Assembly: GCF_001969855.1 (NCBI RefSeq)
Contig: NZ_MRBL01000001.1
Coordinates: forward strand, 1-64,000
Source of the DNA: Bacillus haynesii
GTDB taxonomy: Bacteria; Bacillota; Bacilli; Bacillales; Bacillaceae
Length of the DNA stretch: 64,000 bases
Direction: 5' to 3'
Part shown: positions 44,575 through 53,521 of the stretch, piece by piece
How positions within the stretch are numbered: the first letter of the stretch is position 1
Layout: each line of letters opens with the position of its first letter
Notes under the pieces: model-generated
Database searches by the model: none
Told to the model about the DNA's origin: nothing
Seen by the model: only the letters and a program-made list of their open reading frames with translations
Translations under genes and position numbers: made by a program

Positions 44575-45822
44575 TTAGTAATCAAGCCCGGTATATAACG
44601 GGAATCTGTTTGTCAGCGCTTCTACACGCTGTTTTGCTTCTTCCAGCTTCGCTTCGTCTTCATGGTTTTTAAGGGCAAGCGCGATGATCGCTCCCACTTC
44701 TTCGATCGCTTCCAGATCAAAGCCGCGGCTTGTCACGGCTGCTGTGCCGACGCGGATTCCGCTCGTTACGAAAGGTTTTTCAGGATCATAAGGAATCGCG
44801 TTTTTGTTGACGGTGATGCCGACTTCATCAAGTACATTTTCAGCCACTTTTCCGGTCAGGCCGAGAGAGCGCAGGTCGACCAGCACAAGATGGTTATCCG
44901 TTCCGCCGGATACGAGCTCGACACCCTCTTTTTTCAACGTTTCAGCCAAGCGCTTCGCATTGTTGATGACATTTTGGGCGTATGTTTTGAATTCGTCTTT
45001 TAAAGCTTCGCCAAAGGAAACAGCCTTTGCAGCGATCACGTGCATTAATGGTCCGCCTTGAATTCCAGGGAAGATCGACTTGTCGATTTGTTTCGCAAAC
45101 TCTTCACGGCAAAGAATCATGCCGCCGCGCGGTCCGCGAAGCGTTTTATGAGTTGTTGTCGTCACAAAGTCAGAGTAAGGAACAGGATTCGGATGAAGAC
45201 CTGCTGCTACAAGTCCGGCGATATGCGCCATGTCTACCATCACATAGGCTCCGACTTCATCAGCGATTTCGCGGAACTTCTTAAAATCGATGGTGCGCGG
45301 ATATGCGCTTGCTCCGGCCACGATCAGCTTAGGCTTATGTTTGAGCGCTTTTTCACGGACATCTTCGTAATCAATATACTGCGTCTCTTTATCAACGCCG
45401 TATTCCACGAAGTTGTACTGAACACCGCTGAAGTTGACAGGGCTGCCGTGCGTTAAATGTCCGCCGTGAGCGAGGTTCATTCCCAATACGGTGTCACCGT
45501 GCTCCAAAATCGTGAAGTATACCGCCATGTTCGCTTGTGCGCCGGAATGCGGCTGAACGTTGACGTGCTCGGCGCCGAAAATTTGCTTGGCGCGGTCGCG
45601 CGCGATATCCTCTGCCACGTCTACATGCTCACATCCGCCGTAGTAGCGTTTTCCAGGATATCCTTCCGCATATTTATTTGTTAAAACCGAACCTTGAGCT
45701 TCCATAACCGCTTCACTTACAAAGTTTTCAGAAGCGATCAGCTCAATCTTCGACTGTTGACGTTTCCGCTCATCTTGAATGGCGCTAAAAACTTGTTCAT
45801 CTTGCGCAGGTAAATGTTTCAT
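44575..45822 (-). CDS. glyA: Serine hydroxymethyltransferase
   Basis: PLP enzyme of 415 residues that converts serine and tetrahydrofolate to glycine and 5,10-methylene-THF. The PLP lysine is in [27 protein letters not shown] and [11 protein letters not shown] are further active-site segments. The ATG follows GAGAGGATC. A PurBox pair sits upstream (45936-45980), in agreement with PurR control of one-carbon supply known in B. subtilis. Confidence 0.97.
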   Translation of the reverse strand: MKHLPAQDEQVFSAIQDERKRQQSKIELIASENFVSEAVMEAQGSVLTNKYAEGYPGKRYYGGCEHVDVAEDIARDRAKQIFGAEHVNVQPHSGAQANMAVYFTILEHGDTVLGMNLAHGGHLTHGSPVNFSGVQYNFVEYGVDKETQYIDYEDVREKALKHKPKLIVAGASAYPRTIDFKKFREIADEVGAYVMVDMAHIAGLVAAGLHPNPVPYSDFVTTTTHKTLRGPRGGMILCREEFAKQIDKSIFPGIQGGPLMHVIAAKAVSFGEALKDEFKTYAQNVINNAKRLAETLKKEGVELVSGGTDNHLVLVDLRSLGLTGKVAENVLDEVGITVNKNAIPYDPEKPFVTSGIRVGTAAVTSRGFDLEAIEEVGAIIALALKNHEDEAKLEEAKQRVEALTNRFPLYTGLDY

Positions 45823-45871
45823 CAGCGAGATCCTCTCCTATCTGTTTCCATTTCGTTAATTATACCATCTC

Positions 45872-45900
45872 ATTGTACACGGTTTTTCATGCAAATGTAA
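45872..45900 (-). promoter_or_regulatory. Candidate promoter of glyA
   Basis: On the minus strand TTACAT (45895-45900), 17 bases, TACAAT (45872-45877). A TATAAT at about 45859-45864 is an alternative -10 without a good -35. Confidence 0.45.
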
Positions 45901-45935
45901 GAGATTATTTTTAAAAATCGTTTTTTATTATTGGA

Positions 45936-45980
45936 AAAACCGAATATTAAACGAATAGACAAATCATATAGTTCGACATA
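45936..45980 (-). promoter_or_regulatory. PurBox pair (PurR operator) upstream of glyA
   Basis: AAAACCGAATATTA (45936-45949) and, inverted, TATGTCGAACTATA (45967-45980). Each resembles the PurR consensus AWWWCCGAACWWT, and the 17-base gap between the two 14-mers is the spacing known for B. subtilis PurBoxes. Confidence 0.72.
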
Positions 45981-46046
45981 TCATTTGTTTAAAAATTATT
46001 CTGATAAAGAAAAAAGCCTGTCCGGCTCTTCCTCCCGCTTCTTCCG

Positions 46047-46589
46047 CTACTCCGCTTCATATACGGCGCGGACGCCTCCAATCAGCTTCGGCCTTGTCCG
46101 CGCAAGCGTCACGTGCGCTTCGCCCAGCTGTTTTTGAGAGACGCGGACAGGAACGGCGACAGGCTTTAAATGCATCCCTATAAACGTGTCGCCGATGTCG
46201 ATCCCCGCATCGGCCTCTATTTGTTCAACAAGAACAGGAGCCTTCATATGTTTATAGGCATATGAAGCCATCGAACCCCCTGCCTTCGGAACAGGAACGG
46301 CGAAAACAACGGGAAGACGGTATGCTTTCGCCGTTTCTTCCTCGACAACCAACGACCTGTTTAAATGTTCGCAGCATTGAAAAGCGAGGGCGATTCCTGT
46401 TTTATTCCGGAGCTTTTCAAGGCCTTTGTAGACCGCTTCAGCGATTTGTCCGCTTCCCGAAGTGCCGATTCGCCTTCCGGCCACCTCGCTTGTGCTGCAG
46501 CCGATGACGACGATCTGGCCGTCACGCAAATTCGCTTGCTGATGAAATTCATCTAATATAGAACGCCATGTCTGCTCAATATTTTTCAT
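46047..46589 (-). CDS. ywlG: UPF0340 family protein YwlG
   Basis: Protein of 180 residues (DUF436), same length as B. subtilis YwlG. It includes [22 protein letters not shown] and the Cys pair [11 protein letters not shown]; the C-terminus ends in [12 protein letters not shown]. Function unknown. ATG 46589 with AAAGGG upstream is preferred to GTG 46601. It follows rpiB by 15 bases and is probably cotranscribed with it. Confidence 0.88.
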   Translation of the reverse strand: MKNIEQTWRSILDEFHQQANLRDGQIVVIGCSTSEVAGRRIGTSGSGQIAEAVYKGLEKLRNKTGIALAFQCCEHLNRSLVVEEETAKAYRLPVVFAVPVPKAGGSMASYAYKHMKAPVLVEQIEADAGIDIGDTFIGMHLKPVAVPVRVSQKQLGEAHVTLARTRPKLIGGVRAVYEAE

Positions 46590-46604
46590 GATTGACGACA
46601 CCCT

Positions 46605-47054
46605 TTATTCATGCTTGTCTTCATAATCGGCGATTTTCCCGATGCGGACGGCGTGCCGCCCGGCTGAAAACTCAGTCGTAAGCCAAACCTTTGCAATCTC
46701 TCTCGCTAAACCAGGGCCGATCACCCGTTCACCCATCGCAAGAACATTCGTGTCATTGTGCTCTCTTGTCATTTTCGCACTGAAAACGTCGTGGACAAGG
46801 GCGCAGCGGATGCCTTTTACTTTATTGGCGGAAATGCTCATGCCGATTCCTGTTCCGCATATTAAAATGCCTCTGTCGGCTTCCCCGTCCGCCACTTTTT
46901 GCGCGACCGGAAACGCATAATCCGGGTAGTCCACAGATCCTGAACCGCATTCGCAGCCGTAATCTTCGTATTCGATGTTCAATTCATCCATCAATGCCAT
47001 AATTTCTTTTCTGATATTGATTCCGCCGTGATCTGATGCAATGATTACTTTCAT
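46605..47054 (-). CDS. rpiB: Ribose-5-phosphate isomerase B
   Basis: RpiB/LacAB-type sugar isomerase of 149 residues; interconverts ribose-5-P and ribulose-5-P. Substrate loop ASDHGG (residues 6-11), catalytic Cys66 in LICGTGIGMSISANK, and HNDTNVLAMGERVIG. B. subtilis YwlF is the counterpart. ATG with AGGAGGAGTC upstream. Confidence 0.93.
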   Translation of the reverse strand: MKVIIASDHGGINIRKEIMALMDELNIEYEDYGCECGSGSVDYPDYAFPVAQKVADGEADRGILICGTGIGMSISANKVKGIRCALVHDVFSAKMTREHNDTNVLAMGERVIGPGLAREIAKVWLTTEFSAGRHAVRIGKIADYEDKHE

Positions 47055-47195
47055 TGGAATGACTCCTCCTCGTTTGATGTGCCGCCAAAAGTCTCGCGGA
47101 GACCGTTAAGCAGTATTCAGCCGATATATATTTCTGATTGATCATGTCTATTGTACCCGCTGCCGCTTGATTTGCAAACGCTCCTTAGCCCGCTT

Positions 47196-47651
47196 CTATT
47201 CCTGAGATTTCTTCGCCAGCATCTCTGCCAATTTGCTCAGCAGCTGCTCCAGCTCATCCCTCGTTTTTTGATAGTCGCTGAGAGAACCGCCGAACGGGTC
47301 CATGATGTCCCCGCTTTCTCCTTTGACATACTCTTTCAGCGTATAAATTTTATCTCGGCTCTCTGAAAATCCATGTGCTGCCAGCTGCTTGTGCTGCTCT
47401 GTCATCGTCAGAACAAGATCCGCCCATTCAACCTTCTCCTCGGAAAGCTGTGAAGATGTATGATTCAGGGCGATGTTTTTTTCAAAAAGCGCTTCGACTG
47501 CATACAAAGAAGCTTTTCCGTTTTCAGGAGCAAACAACCCCGCAGATTTGACGGAAACGTCGAGATTTTTTTCGGCAGCCGCAGATTTAAAAAGCGCTTC
47601 GGCCATCGGGCTGCGGCACGTATTTCCAGTACAGACAAATAATATGTTCAA
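47196..47651 (-). CDS. ywlE: Protein-arginine-phosphatase YwlE
   Basis: Low-molecular-weight phosphatase of 151 residues. P-loop CTGNTCRSP (Cys7 to Pro15) has Thr at position 11, which sets phosphoarginine specificity in B. subtilis YwlE; the general acid is in MDPFGG. The enzyme counteracts the McsB kinase that marks proteins for ClpCP. Start is TTG 47651 with AAAGGAG nine bases upstream. Confidence 0.94.
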   Translation of the reverse strand: MNILFVCTGNTCRSPMAEALFKSAAAEKNLDVSVKSAGLFAPENGKASLYAVEALFEKNIALNHTSSQLSEEKVEWADLVLTMTEQHKQLAAHGFSESRDKIYTLKEYVKGESGDIMDPFGGSLSDYQKTRDELEQLLSKLAEMLAKKSQE

Positions 47652-47720
47652 TCTTGTTCACTCCTTTGTTCATATTATAAAGGATTCAGCCGGAAAATAA
47701 TAAAATCCGCTCCAGAAATC

Positions 47721-47750
47721 AAAAAAGAGGGGATCTCCCCCTCTTTTTCT
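47721..47750 (-). terminator. Terminator of mntP
   Basis: AAAGAGGGG / CCCCTCTTT hairpin with T run on the minus strand, between mntP and ywlE. Confidence 0.88.
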
Positions 47751-47800
47751 AAGTTCCATTATGTTATGCAAAATAGAAAAAAGATTTTCTCATCTTTCAA

Positions 47801-48361
47801 TTAAATGGGCAGCAAAAGCTTCAGGCCGAAGCTCAGCAAGATGGCTCCTCCGAGCGCTTCACTATAGGCGCCAAGCCATGTTTGAACCTTTTTTCCAAGC
47901 AGAAGGCCTGCCCAAGTTAACACCATGCTGAATAAACCGAACAAAAAGATCGTTAATAACGGTTTCGTCCCGTAAAGGCCGAGGCTGAGTCCGACTGAAA
48001 AGCTGTCGAGGCTGACGCCGACGGCAAAAATGAATAAGCCGAAGCCGTGCGGAGAGATGATCCGCTCCCCGCTTTTATTAAAAGATGCGGCAATCATCTG
48101 AATGCCCAGCACCAATAAAAGCGCTCCCCCAAGATACCCCGCAAGCGCACCAAGCGCACCCGAAAGAAACTGTCCCGCAATCATTCCGCCAAGCGGCATA
48201 ATGACATGGAACAATCCAATAATGACGCCGATTTGAAAGATTTGGTTCCTTTTCAGCTTGGCCATTCCCATTCCAAGACCGACTGAAAAGGCATCCATGC
48301 CAAGTGCAAAAGCCATGATCGAGAGCGTCAGGATTTCGCCTATTAACACGTCAACATTCAT
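47801..48361 (-). CDS. mntP: Manganese efflux pump MntP
   Basis: Membrane protein of 186 residues with six hydrophobic segments and two-fold internal symmetry: [17 protein letters not shown] in the first half and [16 protein letters not shown] in the second. The Asp residues in these repeats are needed for Mn2+ export in the family. ATG 48361 follows AGGGGGA; upstream codons to 48424 overlap ywlC. The 74-base gap to ywlC leaves no room for a manganese riboswitch. Confidence 0.93.
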   Translation of the reverse strand: MNVDVLIGEILTLSIMAFALGMDAFSVGLGMGMAKLKRNQIFQIGVIIGLFHVIMPLGGMIAGQFLSGALGALAGYLGGALLLVLGIQMIAASFNKSGERIISPHGFGLFIFAVGVSLDSFSVGLSLGLYGTKPLLTIFLFGLFSMVLTWAGLLLGKKVQTWLGAYSEALGGAILLSFGLKLLLPI

Positions 48362-48435
48362 GCAATTCCCCCTTGGACACGCCAGCTTTTCTAGCTTATG
48401 CACGTCCAAAGGCGGATAGAACAACCCTGCTTAGG

Positions 48436-49479
48436 CTATGCTTCGATTACGCGGTGGCCGGCCGCTTTCAACAGCCGGTTCATAATCGCCCGGCCCACCC
48501 CTTCCTCAGGGAAAGACTCCGCAAAAATAAAATCGAGCCGTTCTTCGTCGAAGCTGCGGAGAATGTCATACAAACCGGCGGCAACCGTTTCAAGACGGTC
48601 TCTTCTGCCGCAAATGCGGACGGCATCCGCCTGATAGGCGCCGGCCCGTTCCTCTGTTGTGAGGACACCGACTTTCATGCCGTCTTTCTGATATTGGTCG
48701 ATCAGCCGTTGAATATCTTCAACGCCCCCGTTCACAATGGCAAGCGGGGCTTCCGGTGCATAATGCGTATATTTCATCCCGGGAGACATAGGCGCCTTTT
48801 TTTCGTCGGTGAGGCCCTTGTCAATCAAGACGGGGCCGGCCGTTTCTTCGAGCTGCTCTTTTGTGACGCCGCCCGGCCTCAAAATGACCGGAATTTCACC
48901 GGTGCATGAAACAACTGTTGATTCGACCCCTACTCCCGTAGGACCGCCGTCAACGACACCTGCAATCCGTCCGTTCAAATCGTGGACGACATGCTCGGCT
49001 TTCGTCGGACTCGGTTTCCCGGAGAGATTGGCGCTCGGGGCCGCCACCGGAACGCCAGCATGTCTAATCAGCTCAAGCGCCACAGGATGATCAGGCATTC
49101 TGACCGCAACCGTGTCGAGCCCCGCTGTCACCCTTGTGGATAACACCCCGGGCTTGCTCGGCAGCACAAGGGTCAGCGGCCCGGGCCAAAAACGCTTCAT
49201 CAGCATTTCGGCCTGAGGCGAATCAACTTCTGCAAATTCTGCAAGCTGTTCAATTTCAGCGATGTGGACAATGAGCGGATTGTCGCTCGGACGCCCTTTC
49301 GCTTCGTATATTTTAGCTACTGCTTCGCTGTGTTTGGCGTTTGCACCAAGTCCGTACACAGTCTCTGTCGGAAAAGCAACCGTTTCATTTTGCTGAAGCA
49401 GTCTTGCCGCTTGTGCAATTTGTGGACAGTTTGTGGACAAATCGGGTTTTACATCCACAATCCATACTTTTGTTTTCAT
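48436..49479 (-). CDS. ywlC: Threonylcarbamoyl-AMP synthase (Sua5/YwlC)
   Basis: Makes threonylcarbamoyl-AMP for the t6A37 modification of ANN-decoding tRNAs. The N-terminal YrdC domain (about 20-215) has FPTETVYGLG, KGRPSDNPL and APSANLSG. The C-terminal Sua5 domain (about 230-345) starts after SPGMKYTHYAPEAP. 347 residues, close to the 346 of B. subtilis. Start alternatives ATG 49485 and TTG 49488 lie closer to AAGGGAG; 49479 fits the homologue. DnaA-box-like sites lie in its first codons and just upstream. Confidence 0.93.
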   Translation of the reverse strand: MKTKVWIVDVKPDLSTNCPQIAQAARLLQQNETVAFPTETVYGLGANAKHSEAVAKIYEAKGRPSDNPLIVHIAEIEQLAEFAEVDSPQAEMLMKRFWPGPLTLVLPSKPGVLSTRVTAGLDTVAVRMPDHPVALELIRHAGVPVAAPSANLSGKPSPTKAEHVVHDLNGRIAGVVDGGPTGVGVESTVVSCTGEIPVILRPGGVTKEQLEETAGPVLIDKGLTDEKKAPMSPGMKYTHYAPEAPLAIVNGGVEDIQRLIDQYQKDGMKVGVLTTEERAGAYQADAVRICGRRDRLETVAAGLYDILRSFDEERLDFIFAESFPEEGVGRAIMNRLLKAAGHRVIEA

Positions 49480-49628
49480 TAACATCAAAACTCCCTTAAC
49501 AAAACACTAAAAACGTTAATAATTCATGCAAATCATGTTGAAAGTATAAAAGATGAAAGAAAAGAAAACAAGCGTTGTCCACATTTTGTGGATAACGCTT
49601 TTGAATCCGTGGATATCTCTGTGTATAA
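49421..49628. promoter_or_regulatory. Cluster of DnaA-box-like 9-mers at ywlC/ywlB
   Basis: Exact matches to TTWTNCACA are 49587-49595 (TTATCCACA on minus) and 49620-49628 (TTATACACA on minus). One-mismatch sites (TTGTCCACA) are at 49432-49440 (minus) and 49575-49583 (plus). Weaker copies lie at 49421-49429, 49451-49459 and 49608-49616. I recall the ywlC region as one of the DnaA-bound loci outside oriC in B. subtilis. Confidence 0.68.
49570..49602 (-). terminator. Terminator of ywlB built from two inverted DnaA boxes
   Basis: AAGCGTTATCCAC / GTGGACAACGCTT hairpin followed on the minus strand by GTTTTCTTTTC. The stem is formed by the DnaA-box-like sites 49575-49583 and 49587-49595. Confidence 0.72.
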
Positions 49629-49636
49629 GTTAATGG

Positions 49637-50080
49637 CTAAGTTGATGTTTTCTCCATCAAAACGGCTCCGTTTACGTTCAGTGAGTCTGAAACATGTTCA
49701 GATCCATCAAGCTCTTCAGGAATTGCCGCGGCTTGTTTAAAACCGAGCACTTCAAGGAAATCCAGCGATGTTCGCTTATTGGCAATTAAATAAAGGGTTT
49801 GGATTCCCCGCTTTTCGCACAATACCTGCATGCTTTGAAACAGGGAAACGATGTGGCCCTGGCTGAGTTTATCAGACACGACAAGCGAGCGCAGCAGCCC
49901 TTTTTTGTTTTCAAATTCCTCCATTCCGAGGCAGGCGACGATTTCATCGGGAGGGTCTTCCATCATGATAAACTGGCTCTTCGCTTCCTCAAGACCTTTA
50001 TGGCTTGTCCCCGCCTTTTTTAAAAATGCTTCGATCGCATTCATGTCTTTCGTTTCCGCTAACCTCAATTGGTAGAACAT
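49637..50080 (-). CDS. ywlB: GNAT-like protein YwlB
   Basis: Protein of 147 residues with an acetyltransferase-like fold: MFYQLRLAETKDMNAIEAFLKKAG at the start, GLLRSLVVSDKLSQGHIVSLF in the acetyl-CoA-binding region, and TSLDFLEVLGFKQ near the end. The canonical Q/RxxGxG/A loop is degenerate (KLSQGH), so activity is uncertain. ATG 50080 has GGGGTG upstream; codons up to 50170 are outside the family. B. subtilis YwlB has 150 residues. Confidence 0.83.
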   Translation of the reverse strand: MFYQLRLAETKDMNAIEAFLKKAGTSHKGLEEAKSQFIMMEDPPDEIVACLGMEEFENKKGLLRSLVVSDKLSQGHIVSLFQSMQVLCEKRGIQTLYLIANKRTSLDFLEVLGFKQAAAIPEELDGSEHVSDSLNVNGAVLMEKTST

Positions 50081-50423
50081 CTTTTCACCCCGTTTTTTAA
50101 CTTCTCTATCCAATCTATGAGGGCGACAGTAAAATATACCTTTTGATTTGGAAGAAAGCCGGCTATTCATTTTTCAATTTTGATTAGCAGGAACTAACGC
50201 TTTGAATGAGTATGCAAATGAACGCTGTACTGGTGATAAGACAGTTTCTCTTCTGTCGCGCAATGTGATTGGCGCATCAGAAACGGGCAAAAGGTGTATA
50301 TTCGAAAAGCAGTATTTCCCCCGAACCGTTTTGGAAAATTATATCATATTCAAAAGCGTGAATAACCATCATGAAAAAACAAACAGGAAAAAACCGCCCT
50401 GCAGTGAAAGCAAGGCGGTCCCT
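50081..50423. other. Intergenic region ywlB-spoIIR
   Basis: 343 bases; the spoIIR terminator at 50389-50418 is the only clear element. No credible gene on either strand. Confidence 0.5.
50389..50418 (-). terminator. Terminator of spoIIR
   Basis: ACCGCCTTGC / GCAGGGCGGT hairpin followed by six T on the minus strand. Confidence 0.87.
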
Positions 50424-51083
50424 TTAAGAAAAAAGCCCGGTAAACCATTCGACAAGAAAAAATTTCACTTCTTTGTCTTCTTTATCTTTGCCAGATACCG
50501 CTTCATCCGCCGTGTCTGTTTTTTCTTCCCGGCGGTTTTCCCCGGCAGCGGTTTGTTCGTCTTCAGGCGACTTTACGGCTTCCCCATTGGAAAAATCAAG
50601 AAAGCAAAGCGGCGGAAACAGGACACACCACCAGTTGGCTCCCTCCCCCTTGCCTAATGTAATTAAAACAGCCTCATATTCTCCGGCCGGATACACCATA
50701 TTGCCGTATAGCTTTGTCGGAAATGAAACTCGATCAAAACGGACAGACACGGATTGCCGAACATTTTCGCGTTTCATGACATCCTTGGCAACCTCTTTGA
50801 TTTCGGGCAGCTTCGACCTGATGATTTGTCTCGCTTCCTCAACCGAGGTCAGGTTTTCCACCCATTTCGTCATTTGTTTATTGACCTCATCCCTGATTTT
50901 GCGTTTGACGCTTTGGTCGCTCCCGCTGTCACTGTTTGCCAAAATCCGCAGCCGAATCGCTTCATCAGGAATCACGGCAGGCTTCCCGCCTGATGATTGG
51001 GCCGTCTCTTCCGTCGTGAGATTTGCAAGCGCTCCTATTAATAAAAGAAAAATATACATACAGGCAATGTTTGATTTCTTCAT
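50424..51083 (-). CDS. spoIIR: Stage II sporulation protein R
   Basis: Secreted forespore signal of 219 residues that triggers SpoIIGA to process pro-sigma-E in the mother cell. N-terminal signal sequence (MKKSNIACMYIFLLLIGALANL), the conserved IRLRILANSDSGSDQSVKRKIRDEVN and the WWCVLFPPLCF motif near residue 150. A charged low-complexity stretch (about 165-205) precedes KFFLVEWFTGLFS. ATG 51083 is immediately behind GGTGGGGG. A sigma-F promoter lies at 51126-51155. Confidence 0.95.
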   Translation of the reverse strand: MKKSNIACMYIFLLLIGALANLTTEETAQSSGGKPAVIPDEAIRLRILANSDSGSDQSVKRKIRDEVNKQMTKWVENLTSVEEARQIIRSKLPEIKEVAKDVMKRENVRQSVSVRFDRVSFPTKLYGNMVYPAGEYEAVLITLGKGEGANWWCVLFPPLCFLDFSNGEAVKSPEDEQTAAGENRREEKTDTADEAVSGKDKEDKEVKFFLVEWFTGLFS

Positions 51084-51125
51084 TTCCCCCACCGTTCCTC
51101 TCCGTTCTTCAACCTTTTCTAGCAA

Positions 51126-51155
51126 CATTATGGTCAAAGATGGAACGGTTTAAAC
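51126..51155 (-). promoter_or_regulatory. Sigma-F promoter of spoIIR
   Basis: On the minus strand GTTTA (51151-51155), 15 bases, GACCATAATG (51126-51135), fitting the forespore sigma-F pattern GYWTA-N15-GGNNANAHTR with one mismatch. Confidence 0.75.
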
Positions 51156-51202
51156 GGATGCTGAAAAAATTCTACTAAGCTTGTAATCTCTCCCTAAAAG
51201 GT

Positions 51203-52387
51203 CTACATATCCAAATGGCTTTGCTTGTTTTTTTGGAGGCCGGATAAAAAAATCACCGCGCTGATCACCAGCAGCAAGCCCCCCAATCCGCCGAACAGCA
51301 GAAACGGGAAGACAGCGGCTGTGCTTGCATCAATCGCCCAGCCGATCAAGAATGAAAGAAGCGCTCCTCCCAGACTTGCGGATGAAATGAAGAGACTTGT
51401 GATTTCCTCTGTAAAAGGCTTTCCAGCCAACGAGGCCAGAGTGACGGCGCACGGAAAAATGCCGGCTGCCGACAGCCCGATGAAAAATACGAGGAGCAGC
51501 TGTGTTTGATGAACCGGAAACCACGCCAGAATCAAAAGCAAAACAGTCAAGGCTCCGGCACTGAAGATCAGAAAGGCAACGGAAGTTAAGCGTCCGCCAA
51601 AAATACTTGTCAATAAACGTCCGCACACCATTCCCGTCCAAAAAAACGTGACGCTGATCACGCTGATTTCTTCCGCTCCTTTTTCCAGCATCAGCGCCGG
51701 CAAAAAGTTTGCGAAATTGGTCTCGATACCCGCATATACAAAAGCGAATATGAGAAAGAGGAAAATGTTTTTTTCTTTCCTTCCGATTTCATATATCGCT
51801 GACACAGTCGGTTTTTCCTGATAAGCCATTTGACCGGAAGCAGTGTCGGGGGTTTTTCTGCGCAAATAAACCACCCACATACACGCAAGCACAAAAACGA
51901 AGATAAATAAAACATACAAGGGGAAATGCCAGGCATATCGTTCCGTAAGGATATAAATAAGAAAAGGAAACAGCAAAGCGCCTAATCCGAAAAAAACCTC
52001 TAAAATATTCATCCCTTTCGCATTTTTATCTTGTGCAATCACATACGCTCCCATCGTCGTTTCTAAAGTACCCGCGCCAAAGCCGAGCAAAAACCCCATG
52101 ATGACAAAAAAGATGAACACATCAAAAAGAAAAACGCCTAAAAGCGTAACGAGAATAAGAAAAAGGCCAAACGTCAATACAGCCATATGAGAGGTGCGTC
52201 TGACAAATATCGGCGCAAGCAGGACGCCGATTAGAAAACCGGTGAACTGGAAAAAGATCAGGAAGGATAGATCATGAAGATCCCGTTGATATTCTTGAAT
52301 GATATACGGTGACAGGCTCCCCAGCAGGATATGGATAACCCCTACAAGAAAATAAAACGAACAGCCGAATAGAAATGTTTTTTTCAT
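51203..52387 (-). CDS. glcP: MFS sugar transporter, GlcP-like
   Basis: Twelve-segment MFS protein of 394 residues. Segments FFQFTGFLIGVLLAP, GAGTLETTMGAYVI, AGIETNFANFLPALM and SLGGALLSFLIGWAID closely resemble B. subtilis GlcP, a glucose/mannose:H+ symporter. As in B. subtilis it is the last gene behind ntdA-B-C. It may feed glucose into kanosamine synthesis. ATG 52387 has AAGGAG eight bases upstream; 24 more in-frame codons exist but cover the intergenic hairpin. Confidence 0.88.
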   Translation of the reverse strand: MKKTFLFGCSFYFLVGVIHILLGSLSPYIIQEYQRDLHDLSFLIFFQFTGFLIGVLLAPIFVRRTSHMAVLTFGLFLILVTLLGVFLFDVFIFFVIMGFLLGFGAGTLETTMGAYVIAQDKNAKGMNILEVFFGLGALLFPFLIYILTERYAWHFPLYVLFIFVFVLACMWVVYLRRKTPDTASGQMAYQEKPTVSAIYEIGRKEKNIFLFLIFAFVYAGIETNFANFLPALMLEKGAEEISVISVTFFWTGMVCGRLLTSIFGGRLTSVAFLIFSAGALTVLLLILAWFPVHQTQLLLVFFIGLSAAGIFPCAVTLASLAGKPFTEEITSLFISSASLGGALLSFLIGWAIDASTAAVFPFLLFGGLGGLLLVISAVIFLSGLQKNKQSHLDM

Positions 52388-52414
52388 TAGACTCACTCCT
52401 TCGTTGCAGACCAT

Positions 52415-52453
52415 AAAACCCTTGCGGCTTTTGGCACGGCCGGCAAGGGTTTT
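52415..52453 (-). terminator. Hairpin between ntdC and glcP
   Basis: AAAACCCTTGC / GCAAGGGTTTT with additional inner pairing CGGC / GCCG. It has the structure of a Rho-independent terminator but lies inside the operon, so it may reduce glcP expression. Confidence 0.7.
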
Positions 52454-52461
52454 TCGCAATG

Positions 52462-53508
52462 CTAGTTTGCTTGTTTTGAAAGGGACAGCTGCTGACCTTT
52501 ATTGAAAAATTCATTTAAATAGAACTGCGTCTTGTATCCATCTTCAAAAGTGGCAAGAGATGCGAAATTGCGATCCCGAATTCCGTTCATCCATTGGATC
52601 AGCTGAACTCTGAAGGAATCGGCCCATCCGTAAAATTCATTTTCAGGGTCTGTCAGCCACGTGTCCGGCATTGTTATCATCTGCTCCGTCAATCCGGTCC
52701 TCAGCAAAAACTGATTTTTCTGCCGTGAATGATAGTAAAATACGCCGTTTTGGCCATTGACCTCGATGCTAAAGCCGCACTCATCCGCTTTTGTGCATTT
52801 TGACGTAATCATATTGACAAACACATGATTTTCAAGCTGGCCGTATACTTCAGAATGATCATCAACATATACCTGTTTTTGTTCTTTTTCTTTGACGGCC
52901 GTCATCATTTTGACTTTTAAACTGTCCAGTTTAAACGGGCTGTCGAACAAATAGAGAATGAGATCGATTAAATGCACACCCAAATCTCCTAATGCCCCGC
53001 TCGTTTTGTTGCTTTTCGAATGATCGCGCCAAGTATATTTTTTTCTTCTCAAGGCGCTGTTTTTCTTAAAATGGACATTGATGGACAAAATATCCCCAAG
53101 TTCATTGCCGGAGATCATATCTTTTAAGCGCTGAACAAATGTGAGATGGCGGTAATTGAAGCCCATGATCGGAATATAAGCAGATTGAGACGCCCTGTTT
53201 TTCATCTCCTCCGCTTCTTCCATTGAGACAGCCATCGGTTTTTCACACAATACATACTTACCTGCGGCCATCGCTTCAAGCGCATGTTCTTTATGGCAAA
53301 AGTTCGGCGATGAAACGATGACTGCCGTCGACTGATTCAGCAGCTCCTGCATACTGTTAAATACAGTTCCTCCGTATTCAAACACACATTTACGCGAGGC
53401 AAGCGAATTGATATCAAAAAACCCGGAAAGCTCGGCACCTTTGACTGTTGAAAGAGCTTTCGCATGAGCTTTTGCAATTCCTCCGGCTCCAATAATTCCG
53501 ATTTTCAT
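52462..53508 (-). CDS. ntdC: Glucose-6-phosphate 3-dehydrogenase NtdC
   Basis: GFO/IDH/MocA-type NAD-dependent dehydrogenase of 348 residues. It has nucleotide-binding GAGGIAKAH (7-15), the catalytic motif LCEKPMA, and GALGDLGVHLIDL. In B. subtilis NtdC oxidises glucose-6-phosphate at C3, the first step to kanosamine. ATG 53508 follows AAGGAG; 13 bases separate it from ntdB. Confidence 0.93.
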   Translation of the reverse strand: MKIGIIGAGGIAKAHAKALSTVKGAELSGFFDINSLASRKCVFEYGGTVFNSMQELLNQSTAVIVSSPNFCHKEHALEAMAAGKYVLCEKPMAVSMEEAEEMKNRASQSAYIPIMGFNYRHLTFVQRLKDMISGNELGDILSINVHFKKNSALRRKKYTWRDHSKSNKTSGALGDLGVHLIDLILYLFDSPFKLDSLKVKMMTAVKEKEQKQVYVDDHSEVYGQLENHVFVNMITSKCTKADECGFSIEVNGQNGVFYYHSRQKNQFLLRTGLTEQMITMPDTWLTDPENEFYGWADSFRVQLIQWMNGIRDRNFASLATFEDGYKTQFYLNEFFNKGQQLSLSKQAN

Positions 53509-53521
53509 CTAAGGACACTCC

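Noticed and set aside
48362-48435. Manganese riboswitch before mntP
   Set aside because: The gap to ywlC is only 74 bases and shows no yybP-ykoY-like structure.
50202-50657. Plus-strand frame of 151 codons opposite the end of spoIIR
   Set aside because: It runs over the spoIIR terminator and C-terminus, with a basic low-complexity product and no ribosome binding site.
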